DNA of 64,000 bases, from assembly GCA_035610835.1 (NCBI GenBank), contig CM069454.1, positions 68,768,291-68,832,290 on the forward strand, written 5' to 3'. Made by a program: the position numbers and the translations under genes. This DNA comes from Ophiura sarsii (Eukaryota; Echinodermata; Ophiuroidea; Amphilepidida; Ophiuridae). A model generated the notes under the pieces. That model saw only the letters and a list, made by a program, of their open reading frames with translations. It was not told where the DNA came from and did no database searches. This document shows positions 1 through 12,061 of this stretch, in pieces. Each line of letters begins with the position of its first letter. Within the stretch, counting starts at the first letter, position 1.

Positions 1-310
1 GTTGCACAGAGCTAGACAGCAGCATGACATTTTGCCCATTGTGTGATCAAATGTGATCGCAGTACAAACTCTATTGCCTCTTTACGTGATCAAAACTGTG
101 AGGCCTCTACACTTATGAAATGCCTGTCTTTGTATATAAACACACACCTTGCGGGACCAACTGGCAATAGTATTCATCACTTATTAGTGCCAGACTTCGC
201 ATAGCAGGTGTAAGCCAAAGGGCATACATGCAGGGCTCACTGCGCTGATGTATATAGGGGCTCATTGCGCCTGAATAATGTACCCGTTGCATAATGTAAA
301 ATGCAAAATA
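1..310. other. Unassigned sequence before the first array
   Basis: No gene, RNA or repeat is recognised. A reverse-strand open stretch (about 113-319) has no family motif, runs into the neighbouring repeat and is treated as chance. Confidence 0.5.
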
Positions 311-1948
311 CATGAACATTGGGCACGTAAGTGAGGCATAATGCAGTTATCAATGTGAACATTGTGCACGTTAGTGAGGCATAATGCAGGCATCAATGTG
401 AACATTGTGCACGTAAGTGAGGCATAATGCAGGTATCAATGTGAACATTGGGCATGTAAGTGAGGCATAATGCAGGCATCAATGTGAACATTGGGCACGT
501 AAGTGAGGCATAATGCAGGCATCAATGTGAACATTGGGCACGTAAGTGAGGCATAATGCAGGTATCAATGTGAACATTGGGCACGTAAGTGAGGCATAAT
601 GCAGGCATCAATGTGAACATTGGGCACGTAAGTGAGGCATAATGCAGGCATCAATGTGAACATTGGGCACGTAAGTGAGGCATAATGCAGGCATCAATGT
701 GAACATTGGGCACGTAAGTGAGGCATAATGCAGGCATCAATGTGAACATTGTGCACGTAAGTGAGGCATAATGCAGGTATCAATGTGAACATTGGGCACG
801 TAAGTGAGGCATAATGCAGGCATCAATGTGAACATTGGGCACGTAAGTGAGGCATAATGCAGGTATCAATGTGAACATTGGGCACGTAAGTGAGGCATAA
901 TGCAGACATCAATGTGAACATTGGGCACGTAAGTGAGGCATAATGCAGGCATCAATGTGAACATTGGGCACGTAAGTGAGGCATAATGCAGGCATCAATG
1001 TGAACATTGTGCACGTAAGTGAGGCATAATGCAGGCATCAATGTGAACATTGGGCACGTAAGTGAGGCATAATGCAGGTATCAATGTGAACATTGGGCAC
1101 GTAAGTGAGGCATAATGCAGGTATCAATGTGAACATTGGGCACGTAAGTGAGGCATAATGCAGGCATCAATGTGAACATTGGGCACGTAAGTGAGGCATA
1201 ATGCAGGTATCAATGTGAACATTGTGCACGTAAGTGAGGCATAATGCAGGTATCAATGTGAACATTGGGCACGTAAGTGAGGCATAATGCAGGTATCAAT
1301 GTGAACATTGGGCACGTAAGTGAGGCATAATGCAGGCATCAATGTGAACATTGTGCACGTAAGTGAGGCATAATGCAGGCATCAATGTGAACATTGGGCA
1401 CGTAAGTGAGGCATAATGCAGGTATCAATGTGAACATTGGGCACGTAAGTGAGGCATAATGCAGGCATCAATGTGAACATTGTGCATGTAAGTGAGGCAT
1501 AATGCAGGCATCAATGTGAACATTGGGCACGTAAGTGAGGCATAATGCAGTTATCAATGTGAACATTGGGCACATAAGTGAGGCATAATGCAGGCATCAA
1601 TGTGAACATTGTGCACGTAAGTGAGGCATAATGCAGTTATCAATGTGAACATTGTGCACGTAAGTGAGGCATAATGCAGGCATCAATGTGAACATTGTGC
1701 ACGTAAGTGAGGCATAATGCAGGTATCAATGTGAACATTGGGCACGTAAGTGAGGCATAATGCAGGCATCAATGTGAACATTGGGCACGTAAGTGAGGCA
1801 TAATGCAGACATCAATGTGAACATTGGGCACGTAAGTGAGGCATAATGCAGGCATCAATGTGAACATTGTGCACGTAAGTGAGGCATAATGCAGGTATCA
1901 ATGTGAACATTGTGCACGTAAGTGAGGCATAATGCAGGCATCAATGTG
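311..1948. repeat. 43-bp tandem repeat, about 38 copies
   Basis: Head-to-tail units of 43 bp, about 38 copies by eye, very homogeneous. Each unit contains CAATGTGAACATTG, an inverted pair CAATGT/ACATTG around a 2-base spacer, followed by a GGGCACGTAAGTGAGGCATA-type segment. Variation is limited to a few sites: G or T in TTG[G/T]GCAC, and GC, GT, TT or AC before ATC. The variants are shuffled rather than graded along the array. The array starts with a degraded copy at 311 and ends abruptly in A-rich sequence at 1949. No transcript or protein can be supported. Confidence 0.97.
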
Positions 1949-2406
1949 AAAAAACATAATATCAACAAAATGAATTGTCCCCAGCAAATGTGCAGCAGTC
2001 ACGACCTTCCCCCTCCCCCAGCTCAAGCCCCACCCCATTTTGTCCACCAAACAATTGAAAATGTTGAGTTTTATTTAATGTCAAAATTACTTTAAATTAC
2101 CTTTTACACTCAGACCCTATAAACGTTGCTGATTTCAATCAGCTGCCCAATTGGTTTCTGAAATGTTCATTATTATAACCTCCTCATTTTACAATCACCT
2201 ACAGAATCCTAGTTGGAGTTGGAGTTGGAGAATCCATATTTAATGCATAGGCAGTCACAGAAACGTTAGAATGTTGGCTGTTTATGGATGGTACACATTG
2301 CGAGTGTGTTGCTCATCATAATACAAGAGAATATAGTGTTGACTTTATTAAAGAGAAATATGACAGAAAGTCATTCATAGGCTAAGTTCAGGTTTCCGCT
2401 GGGGTT
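1949..2406. other. Unassigned spacer
   Basis: No gene is recognised. The stretch holds a C-rich patch near 2005-2035 and a short triplicated TTGGAG motif near 2213-2230. Confidence 0.5.
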
Positions 2407-2431
2407 GGGGGGGGGGGGGGGGGGGGGGGGG
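2407..2431. repeat. Poly-G tract (about 25 G)
   Basis: This is an uninterrupted G run. It is one of several long G or C runs in the window and could form a G-quadruplex. Its exact length may be unreliable because of sequencing or assembly. Confidence 0.9.
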
Positions 2432-2728
2432 ACATAATATAGACATAATATACGCCCTTGCCCTGTTCTATTAGTATTCAACCAAGCTGATCTAATTATA
2501 GGCCCCATCCAAGCTGTTCTAATCAGCGGCCCATGATCCCTGAAAAATTTAACCAAGCTGTTCCGATCAGTGAGCTACCCCTACCATCTACGATTCTGTC
2601 CACGAAGGCGTAGGGAATTGGCAAAAAGGCCCGCTGATTTGCACGGGGGAGTACCATGATCAGTTAATGAGAAAAATAGTGAGCACAATGCCAGTGCTAG
2701 GAGGGGGGGGGGGGGGGGGGGGGCACTC
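2432..2728. other. Unassigned spacer ending in a poly-G tract
   Basis: No gene is recognised. A second G run (2703-2723) is followed by CACTCA and then directly by the Tc1-like element. The same G-run-then-CACTCA arrangement forms the left end of the element at 19739, so this may be a fragment of that family that the Tc1 copy entered. Confidence 0.45.
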
Positions 2729-2934
2729 ATATAAACACTTCAAAAGAAGTAAGTTCCCCTTTAGGGTTTCCCTTATATTTTCAAAAATATACATTGGGTT
2801 GAAATGGGTTTTCTGTCAAATTGTTATGAGGTTCATACCAATACTTGACCAAAATTTCAAATCAACAGGTTCTGTCATGCTTGAGTGAGCTTGTATTGAA
2901 TGGCAGAATGACCCATTTCAAAAGTTGTTAAAAT

Positions 2935-3061
2935 AATGTTTAGTAGTGTGTGTAGTGTGTGTATCCACCACGTTGGTGTATCAATAATTGACGACATCGA
3001 TTTCTCATAATGTTGATGAGGTGCGCTACTCGATATGGAAGTCCAACTCTTGTTGTACCAG
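2935..3061 (-). pseudogene. Inverted copy of the Tc1 transposase 3' end
   Basis: Read on the minus strand, this stretch gives decayed pieces such as RVAHLINIMRNRCRQLL and QRGGYTH in one frame. These match the C-terminal part of the transposase relic on the plus strand of the same element (3430-3553). It carries stops and shifts and is only an inner part of the left inverted arm. It shows that the element's inverted arms include coding sequence, not only terminal repeats. Confidence 0.75.
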
Positions 3062-3232
3062 AATTTTAACCCAACAGGTGCTTCCATGCTCAAATTAGCA
3101 TGCATTGAAATAGGGAATGTTTCTTTTGAAAATGAGCAATATCTTGTGATGAAGGATGATCAGCCAGTGTGGCTTTCACTGCCTGATGCTAATGTGTTTA
3201 TGAGTAGTGTTCCCCATATTGTGTATGTAACC

Positions 3233-3553
3233 ATGCCCCATTTATCCAGCCAGGAAAGGGCCATTGTGATTGGTCTCTTGCAGGAAGATGAAGGTATAGA
3301 GCGTTTGGTTTGGCCCGCGAACTCCCCAGATCTCAACCCAATCGAGTATCGTGGGATCAGTTAGAGCGGGCCGTGGATCGTAGAGTGGATGATCACACTA
3401 ATCTTGCTAACTTACGTCTTCTGGTACAACAAGAGTGCCATCCCACAGCATCGAGTGGCGCGCCTCATCAACACTATGAGACGTCGATGTCGGCAAATCA
3501 TACAACAACGCGGTGGATACACCCCTTCTAAACATTATTTTAGCAACTTTTGA
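3233..3553 (+). pseudogene. Tc1-like transposase, internally deleted and frameshifted
   Basis: The reading begins at ATG 3233 with MPHLSSQERAIVIGLLQ, which resembles the N-terminal start of Tc1-family transposases (before the helix-turn-helix). It passes directly into EGIERLVWPANSPDLNPIE, the conserved segment around the third catalytic acidic residue of the DDE/D domain. The DNA-binding domain and the first two catalytic aspartates are therefore missing through an internal deletion. A frameshift follows NPIE. The next frame gives VWDQLERAVDRRVDDHTNL, and a second shift leads to AIPQHRVARLINTMRRRCRQ and a stop near 3553, which is a typical Tc1 C-terminus. The family assignment is strong. The gene is dead. 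It is not a host gene. Confidence 0.88.
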
Positions 3554-3768
3554 AATTAAACGTTTTTAGCAACTTTTGAAATGGGACATTCCGTCATTCA
3601 ATACGACCTCACTCGAGCATGACAGAACCTGTTGATTTGAAATTTTGGTTAAGTATTGGTATGAAGCCATAATCATTTGACTGAAAACCCCATTTCATTC
3701 CAATGTATTGTTTTGGAAATATAAGGGAATCCCTAAAGGGGAACTTACTTCTTTTGAAGTGTTTATAT

Positions 3769-4602
3769 AGGCCATATACCCTATATGTAGGTGTAATCCT
3801 TCATTCTCCTATACTATTATACTAGTTCTTAAAGTCCCTTTCCAGCCTGTTACTGTTCTTATGACTCCACTAGGCCACACCCCCGATGTTTTCGAATGTG
3901 ACTCTGCACTTAAGCATTGTCCAATTTCCCTTGAAACGTAAACCAATGGCTATACATAGTGAGGTGTCTGGCCTAAATATCATGAAAGGGATACAAGTCC
4001 TTCTCATCAAGAGCTTGAGGATTGTGTTTCAACCTACACCTGTTCAACAACCGCATTGCCCTGTAAATGGCTCAAGCTTTAATAAAACAACAAGACTGGC
4101 TATCTGTCACCATCGTATCACTTAATAAGGTTAATAATATCCTTTATTTGGCTACAATGAATCAATCATACGTAACCACGCAATACACAAACCTGTTATC
4201 AACTCATACTTATTACGCACAGGCTATCGTCAGTAGACAATATTCTCTACAGGACAAATTAATAAGCTTAACCATCTTAATTGGCCCACTGTTAACAGTT
4301 GAGGCTTTACTGGTTTGTTACTGTCATTGACTTAAAAGTGACTCATTGTAACTTTCTTCCTATATTGGCAATCAGATATCTAGGTAATATCACAAATATA
4401 TATACAACACTATATAGCCTATTTCACTTCCTCCGCACAATGACCTCACTTTACAGATAGACTATAGGATAGTGTTTGTTGGTTGTTCGGGCATTTTCAA
4501 CTCTGAATTTGGGAAATTTATATTTTGGACTCAATCACCATAACTTTTACAATTCATGATTAATTAATTTGTTTGGACAGATATGACAATTCAAGATGGC
4601 CA
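3769..4602. other. Unassigned spacer
   Basis: Overlapping open stretches at 3886-4125 and 4067-4330 have no recognisable family motif and no supporting signals. I see no gene here. Confidence 0.5.
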
Positions 4603-5132
4603 AAACAAGCTATCTACTGAAGACAGCCAGGTGTATGGTGCATCCATAACAAGCTATCTACCGAAGACAGCCAGGTGTATGGTGCATCCATAACAAGCTA
4701 TCTACTGAAGACAGCCAGGTGTATGATGCATCCATAACAAGCTATCTACTGAAGACAGCCAGGTGTATGATGCATCCATAACAAGCTATCTACTGAAGAC
4801 AGCCAGGTGTATGATGCATCCATAACAAGCTATCTACTGAAGACAGCCAGGTGTATGATGCATCCATAACAAGCTATCTACCGAAGACAGCCAGGTGTAT
4901 GGTGCATCCATAACAAGCTATCTACCGAAGACAGCCAGGTGTATGGTGCATCCATAACAAGCTATCTACCGAAGACAGCCAGGTGTATGATGCATCCATA
5001 ACAAGCTATCTACTGAAGACAGCCAGGTGTATGATGCATCCATAACAAGCTATCTACTGAAGACAGCCAGGTGTATGATGCATCCATAACAAGCTATCTA
5101 CTGAAGACAGCCAGGTGTATGATGCATCCATA
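4603..5132. repeat. 44-bp tandem repeat, 12 copies
   Basis: Twelve head-to-tail units carry the markers AAGCTATCTACTGAAGACAG and CCAGGTGTATGATGCATCCA. Variation is T/C in CTAC[T/C]GAAG and A/G in TAT[G/A]TGCATCC. The palindrome GATGCATC occurs in the A-type copies. The CTATCTACTGAAGACAG part resembles the GCTATC-TACTGCT-GATAGC hairpin found elsewhere in the window. The array ends ten bases before the inverted-repeat element at 5143. Confidence 0.96.
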
Positions 5133-5142
5133 AGTCCTGTAT

Positions 5143-5657
5143 ATAGACCATTTCAAATTGAGATCGGAAATCTTCGGAAAAACAGGTCACGTGGAGTAGG
5201 TGCGTTGCGCGTTTTTCGCAACAGTTGATCGCATTCACAGCATTGTCCTAGTTGGTTGTCCGCCTAGTGATTTACTATGTTTACATACACGCGTGCACAC
5301 ATGAAAAGTAAAACGTGGAACGAGACTATTTTGGTTTTTTATCAACAAAGGCGTTGACCGGCAAATTCCAAATGTATCGAGCAGACGGTAAAAAGTGAAA
5401 ATATTACCCCAAATCTCTTTCATCTCACCGTTTTTTGTTACTGAAATGCCGCAACATCAACTTTTTGAGGGATACAATATATCACCAACACCAGCGCAAT
5501 CTACCACACGGGCAGATGGGTGAAAAACACGTTTGTTTTTCTCCGGTACATGGACATGACCTGTGAGCTGACAGGTCATGTAACCGAGCGTCAAATCACT
5601 CAGCTAATCGGAAGCATTCGGAACCGATCGTATATTTTTGGATTTGAAATGGTCTAT
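5143..5657. mobile_element. MITE with ATAGACCATTTCAAAT ends
   Basis: The left end ATAGACCATTTCAAAT (5143-5158) is repeated as its exact reverse complement at 5642-5657, 515 bp overall. Looser inverted similarity continues inward (GATCGG on the left, CCGATC on the right, and the ACAGGTCA motif). There is no transposase. The class is unknown. It was probably mobilised in trans. No clear target duplication could be fixed. Confidence 0.6.
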
Positions 5658-5867
5658 AGAAACAAGTCACAACCACCCTCTGCTTATCAGCAGACAGGTC
5701 TCTCAGGTTGGTTGGTCAGGTTTATCTATGGTTTTCCTTCAAATGAAACAAAAAGTCACACAAATCTGTTTAATTTTACAATTTTTGGACAAAAACAATC
5801 TCAAAACTTCTGACATTTGGGTTAGTATTCTATACAGGAAAAATGCTGTTCCAAATTTCGAAAAAAT

Positions 5868-7799
5868 CTTGGTTGGCCAGGCCTGTAGAACCTTGGTTGA
5901 CCCGGCCTGTAGAACCTTGGTTGACCCGGCCTGTAGAACCTTGGTTGACCCGGCCTGTAGAACCTTGGTTGACCTGGCCTGTCAGGGTTCCCAGCATTTC
6001 ACAAGACCAAAATTCCCTGAGTTTCCCCTGAGAAAATATTTTCACTTTATCGGAAGTTGGGAAGGCAATAATTATGTGGGTTGGTTATTAACATATATAG
6101 CCAACATTTCTAGTTTTTTCCCCTCAAATGGTCCAGAAAACGTTCCTGAAACCATGTTGTTAAGCTTGAATAGCAGTGGCGTATAGGTAGGTTATTCATA
6201 TTGGGGAGGCAAGAAATGAAAATGAACTGACAAGACTTTTGTGAGCCAAGAAATGCGCGCGTAGCGCGCGAAATTTTTAGACAGAAAAATACCAAAATAA
6301 TAACCCACTTGAGCCATCAAATTCCCTGAGTTTTCCCTGAGTTTCTATCTTTTTTTCAAATTCCCTGAGTTTTCCCTGTCTGGAAAAAGTTATTTTGATT
6401 TTCCCTGATTTCCCTGATTTCCCTAAGTGGCTGGGAACCCTGCCTGTAGAACATTGGTTGACCCGGCCTGTAGAACCTTGGTTGACCCGGCCTGTAGAAC
6501 CTTGGTTGACCCGGCCTGTAGAACCTTGGTTGACCCGGCCTGTAGAACCTTGGTTGACCCGGCCTGTAGAACCTTGGTTGACCTGGCCTGTAGAACCTTG
6601 GTTGACCCGGCCTGTAGAACCTTGGTTGACCCGGCCTGGACAACCTTGGTTGACCCGGCCTGTAGAACCTTGGTTGACCCGGCCTGTAGAACCTTGGTTG
6701 ACCCGGCCTGTAGAACCTTGGTTGACCTGGCCTCTGTAGAACCTTGGTTGACCCGGCCTGTAGAACCTTGGTTGACCCGGCCTGTAGGACCTTGGTTGAC
6801 CCGGCCTGTAGAACCTTGGTTGACCCGGCCTGTAGAACCTTGGTTGACCCGGCCTGTAGAACCTTGGTTGACCCGGCCTGTAGAACCTTGGTTGACCCGG
6901 CCTGTAGAACCTTGGTTGACCCGGCCTGTAGAACCTTGGTTGACCTGGCCTGTAGAACCTTGGTTGACCCGGCCTGTAGAACCTTGGTTGACCTGGCCTG
7001 TAGAACCTTGGTTGACCTGGCCTGTAGAACCTTGGTTGACCTGGCCTGTAGAACCTTGGTTGACCCGGCCTGTAGAACCTTGGTTGACCCCGGCCTGTAG
7101 AACCTTGGTTGACCCGGCCTGTAGAACCTTGGTTGACCTGGCCTGTAGAACCTTGGTTGACCTGGCCTCTAGAACCTTGGTTGACCTGGCCTGTAGAACC
7201 TTGGTTGACCCTGGTCTGTAGAACCTTGGTTGACCCGGCCTGTAGAACCTTGGTTGACCCGGCCTGTAGAACCTTGGTTGACCTGGCCTGTAGAACCTTG
7301 GTTGACCCGGCCTGTAGAACCTTGGTTGACCCGGCCTGTAGAACCTTGGTTGACCCGGCCTGTAGAACCTTGGTTGATCTGGCCTGTAGAACCTTGGTTG
7401 ACCTGGCCTGTAGAACCTTGGTTGACCTGGCCTGTAGAACCTTGGTTGACCCGGCCTGTAGAACCTTGGTTGACCCGGCCTATAGAACATTGGTTGACCC
7501 GGCCTGTAGAACTTGGTTGACCCGGCCTGTAGAACCTTGGTTGACCCGGCCTGTAGAACCTTGGTTGACCTGGCCTGTAGAACCTTGGTTGACCTGGCCT
7601 GTAGAACCTTGGTTGACCTGGCCTGTAGAACCTTGGTTGACCTGGCCTGTAGAACCTTGGTTGACCCGGCCTGTAGAACCTTGGTTGACCTGGCCTGTAG
7701 AACCTTGGTTGACCCGGCCTGTAGAACCTTGGTTGACCCGGCCTGTAGAACCTTGGTTGACCTGGCCTGTAGAACCTTGGTTGACCTGGCCTATATAAC
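5868..7799. repeat. 24-bp tandem repeat, about 61 copies, interrupted once
   Basis: The unit is built from CCTGTAGAACCTTGGTTGAC plus CCGG or CTGG. About 5 copies lie at 5868-5982 and about 56 at 6443-7799. The two blocks were one array, because the intervening 460-bp element has a 5-bp target duplication that restores the phase. Since 24 is divisible by three, almost every frame is open and yields octapeptides such as TRPVEPWL, CRTLVDPA and FYRPGQPR. Occasional single-base indels move the frame from one peptide to another, which argues against coding. Each unit carries AACC-TT-GGTT, a short inverted pair. Confidence 0.95.
5983..6442. mobile_element. Non-autonomous DNA transposon with CAGGGTTCCCAGC ends
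   Basis: The ends are CAGGGTTCCCAGC (5983-5995) and its reverse complement GCTGGGAACCCTG (6430-6442). CCTGT flanks both sides (5978-5982 and 6443-6447), a perfect 5-bp target duplication. Removing the element and one CCTGT joins two in-phase halves of the 24-bp array. The interior has repeated TTCCCTGAGTTT-like motifs on both sides and a GCGCGCGTAGCGCGCG patch near 6254, and no coding capacity. A 5-bp duplication with CAGGG ends would fit several cut-and-paste superfamilies, so I leave the class open. Confidence 0.88.
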
Positions 7800-7804
7800 A
7801 TTTT

Positions 7805-8096
7805 TTTTAAATTTTAACCCTAACATTAGTACTACGAATTACTACCGTGCGGCGTGCTTGTGTCACCCGGTTTGGCAGTTTTTTCGATGAAATAATGGCC
7901 CCAGAGTATATACTTGGCGAAGTATACTGAGCCAAGTATGGTTGAACTCGTGGCCTAGCGTTAAGTCGTTTGCCTCTGAACCCCAGAGGTCCGGTGTTCG
8001 AGCCCCAGGGGCGTGGGGGGCCTTTCCCCTCACTTTTTGGCCACAAAAATAATATCTTTGGAAAGGTGCCTCAGAGGGTTAGGGTTAATGTAATTT
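7805..8096 (+). mobile_element. tRNA-derived SINE-like element with telomere-like ends
   Basis: An RNA polymerase III A-box-like sequence TGGCCTAGCGTTAAG (7951-7965) is followed about 30 bases later by a B-box-like GGTGTTCGAGCCC (7993-8005), the spacing found in tRNAs. The region CCTCT...AGAGG between them can form an anticodon-type stem. It is embedded in a longer unit beginning TTAACCCTAAC and ending GTTAGGGTTAA, so the ends are inverted and resemble TTAGGG. I read it as a tRNA-derived mobile element, not a working tRNA gene. The acceptor stem is not convincing. Confidence 0.65.
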
Positions 8097-8289
8097 TCGT
8101 GCAAATGGAATTTGTCTGCTGCTACTTTGTGATATAATGTACATATATGCGGAAAAACTGTGAACATGTGAAATTAATAAATATATGGAAGTTTGTACAA
8201 ATTTAGGCAATAACATGGGAGTTGCTTGGTGCTGTTGAGACAGGAGGAAACAACACCTATTTACTGTCATTGGGCTATTCCATTTGATA

Positions 8290-11200
8290 TCCATACACCC
8301 CCTATGGAAGATATAAACTCATAATCCATACACCCCTATAGAAGATATAAACTCATAATCCATACACCCCTATGGAAGATATAAACTCATAATCCATACA
8401 CCCCCCTATAGAAGATATAAACTTATAATCCATACACCCCCCTATGGAAGATATAAACTCCCCCCTATGGAAGATATAAACTCATAATCCATACACCCCT
8501 GTGGAAGATATAAACTCATAATCCATACACCCCTATGGAAGATATAAACTCATAATCCATACACCCCCATGGAAGATATAAACTTATAATCCATACACCC
8601 CCTATGGAAGATATAAACTCATAATCCATACACCCCCCCATGGAAGATATAAACTCATAATCCATACACCCCTATAGAAGATATAAACTCATAATCCATA
8701 CACCCCCTATGGAAGATATAAACTCATAATCCATACACCCCCTATGGAAGATATAAACTCATAATCCATACACCCCCTATGGAAGATATAAACTCATAAT
8801 CCATACACCCCCTATGGAAGATATAAACTCATAATCCATACACCCCTATGGAAGATATAAACTCATAATCCATACACCCCCTATGGAAGATATAAACTCA
8901 TAATCCATACACCCCTATAGAAGATATAAACTCATAATCCATACACCCCTATGGAAGATATAAACTCATAATCCATACACCCCCCTATAGAAGATATAAA
9001 CTTATAATCCATACACCCCCCTATGAAGATATAAACTCCCCCTATGGAAGATATAAACTCATAATCCATACACCCCTGTGGAAGATATAAACTCATAATC
9101 CATACACCCCTATGGAAGATATAAACTCATAATCCATACACCCCCCATGGAAGATATAAACTTATAATCCATACACCCCCTGTGGAAGATATAAACTCAT
9201 AATCCATACACCCCTATGGAAGATATAAACTCATAATCCATACACCCCCTATGGAAGATATAAACTCATAATCCATACACCCCCTATGGAAGATATAAAC
9301 TCATAATCCATACACCCCTATGGAAGATATAAACTCATAATCCATACACCCCTATGGAAGATATAAACTCATAATCCATCACCCCTATGGAAGATATAAA
9401 CTCATAATCCATACACCCCCATGGAAGATATAAACTCATAATCCATACACCCCCTGTGGAAGATATAAACTCATAATCCATACACCCCTATGGAAGATAT
9501 AAACTCATAATCCATACACCCCTATGGAAGATATAAACTCATAATCCATACACCCCCATGGAAGATATAAACTCATAATCCATACACCCCCATGGAAGAT
9601 ATAAACTCATAATCCATACACCCCCTGTGGAAGATATAAACTCATAATCCATACACCCCTATGGAAGATATAACTCATAATCCATACACCCCCATGGAAG
9701 ATATAAACTCATAATCCATACACCCCTATGGAAGATATAAACTTATAATCCATACACCCCCTGTGGAAGATATAAACTCATAATCCATACACCCCCTATG
9801 GAAGATATAAACTCATAATCCATACACCCCCCATGGAAGATATAAACTTATAATCCATACACCCCCTGTGGAAGATATAAACTCATAATCCATACACCCC
9901 CCATGGAAGATATAAACTCATAATCCATACACCCCTATAGAAGATATAAACTCATAATCCATACACCCCTATGGAAGATATAAACTCATAATCCATACAC
10001 CCCTATGGAAGATATAAACTCATAATCCATACACCCCCATGGAAGATATAAACTCATAATCCATACACCCCCTGTGGAAGATATAAACTCATAATCCATA
10101 CACCCCTATGGAAGATATAAACTCATAATCCATACACCCCTATGGAAGATATAAACTCATAATCCATACACCCCCATGGAAGATATAAACTCATAATCCA
10201 TACACCCCCATGGAAGATATAAACTCATAATCCATACACCCCCTGTGGAAGATATAAACTCATAATCCATACACCCCTATGGAAGATATAAACTCATAAT
10301 CCATACACCCCCATGGAAGATATAAACTCATAATCCATACACCCCTATGGAAGATATAAACTTATAATCCATACACCCCCTGTGGAAGATATAAACTCAT
10401 AATCCATACACCCCCTATGGAAGATATAAACTCATAATCCATACACCCCCCATGGAAGATATAAACTTATAATCCATACACCCCCTGTGGAAGATATAAA
10501 CTCATAATCCATACACCCCCCATGGAAGATATAAACTCATAATCCATACACCCCTATAGAAGATATAAACTCATAATCCATACACCCCTATGGAAGATAT
10601 AAACTCATAATCCATACACCCCCCTATAGAAGATATAAACTTATAATCCATACACCCCCCTATGGAAGATATAAACTCCCCCCTATGGAAGATATAAACT
10701 CATAATCCATACACCCCTGTGGAAGATATAAACTCATAATCCATACACCCCTATGGAAGATATAAACTCATAATCCATACACCCCCATGGAAGATATAAA
10801 CTCATAATCCATACACCCCCATGGAAGATATAAACTCATAATCCATACACCCCCTGTGGAAGATATAAACTCATAATCCATACACCCCTATGGAAGATAT
10901 AAACTCATAATCCATACACCCCCATGGAAGATATAAACTCATAATCCATACACCCCTATGGAAGATATAAACTTATAATCCATACACCCCCTGTGGAAGA
11001 TATAAACTCATAATCCATACACCCCCTATGGAAGATATAAACTCATAATCCATACACCCCCCATGGAAGATATAAACTTATAATCCATACACCCCCTGTG
11101 GAAGATATAAACTCATAATCCATACACCCCCCATGGAAGATATAAACTCATAATCCATACACCCCTATAGAAGATATAAACTCATAATCCATACACCCCT

Positions 11201-12059
11201 ATGGAAGATATAAACTCATAATCCATACACCCCCCTATAGAAGATATAAACTTATAATCCATACACCCCCCTATGGAAGATATAAACTCCCCCCTATGGA
11301 AGATATAAACTCATAATCCATACACCCCTGTGGAAGATATAAACTCATAATCCATACACCCCTATGGAAGATATAAACTCATAATCCATACACCCCCATG
11401 GAAGATATAAACTTATAATCCATACACCCCCTGTGGAAGATATAAACTCATAATCCATACACCCCTATGGAAGATATAAACTCATAATCCATACACCCCC
11501 TATGGAAGATATAAACTCATAATCCATACACCCCCTATGGAAGATATAAACTCATAATCCATACACCCCCATGGAAGATATAAACTTATAATCCATACAC
11601 CCCCTGTGGAAGATATAAACTCATAATCCATACACCCCCTATGGAAGATATAAACTCATAATCCATACACCCCCTATGGAAGATATAAACTTATAATCCA
11701 TACACCCCATATGGAAGATATAAACTCATAATCCATACACCCCTATGGAAGATATAAACTCATAATCCATACACCCCTATGGAAGATATAAACTCATAAT
11801 CCATACACCCCATGTGGAAGATATAAACTCATAATCCATACACCCCCTATGGAAGATATAAACTCATAATCCATACACCCCCTATGGAAGATATAAACTC
11901 ATAATCCATACACCCCCTATGGAAGATATAAACTCATAATCCATACACCCCCTATGGAAGATATAAACTTATAATCCATACACCCCATATGGAAGATATA
12001 AACTCATAATCCATACACCCCCTATGGAAGATATAACTTATAATCCATACACCCCCTAT
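8290..12059. repeat. 34/35-bp tandem repeat, about 109 copies, with higher-order structure
   Basis: Units carry CCATACACCCC and TATGGAAGATATAAACTCAT. Length differences come from 4 to 7 C residues in the C run and from TATGG/GTGG/CATGG/TATAG variants. TATGGA and TCCATA in one unit form an inverted pair around a 16-base loop. A distinctive deletion junction (AAACTCCCCC(C)TATGG) recurs at about 8459, 9037, 10677 and 11288, and the surrounding variant order recurs with it. This shows block duplications of roughly 580-615 bp. No coding sequence. Confidence 0.96.
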
Positions 12060-12061
12060 GG

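Larger units (their letters stand above)
2729..3768 (+). mobile_element. Tc1-like foldback transposon derivative
   Basis: The outer ends are long inverted repeats. The left end reads ATATAAACACTTCAAAAGAA and the right end is its reverse complement, at 3749-3768. Similarity continues inward with mismatches to about 3060 on the left and 3426 on the right, so roughly a third of the element on each side is a diverged mirror image. The inner parts of both arms come from the 3' end of a Tc1-type transposase gene. This indicates that the 3' half was duplicated in inverted orientation. The element lies just after a G run. It cannot encode an active transposase and would have depended on one supplied in trans. 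Confidence 0.88.

Noticed and set aside
6423..7801. Long open frames (up to 355 codons) in the 24-bp array
   Set aside because: Both strands and most frames are open because the unit is 24 bp and lacks stops. The peptide changes at every indel, and there are no start, end or domain signals.
7945..8020. Functional tRNA gene
   Set aside because: A-box, B-box and an anticodon-like stem are present but the acceptor stem is poor, and the copy lies inside a larger repeated element.
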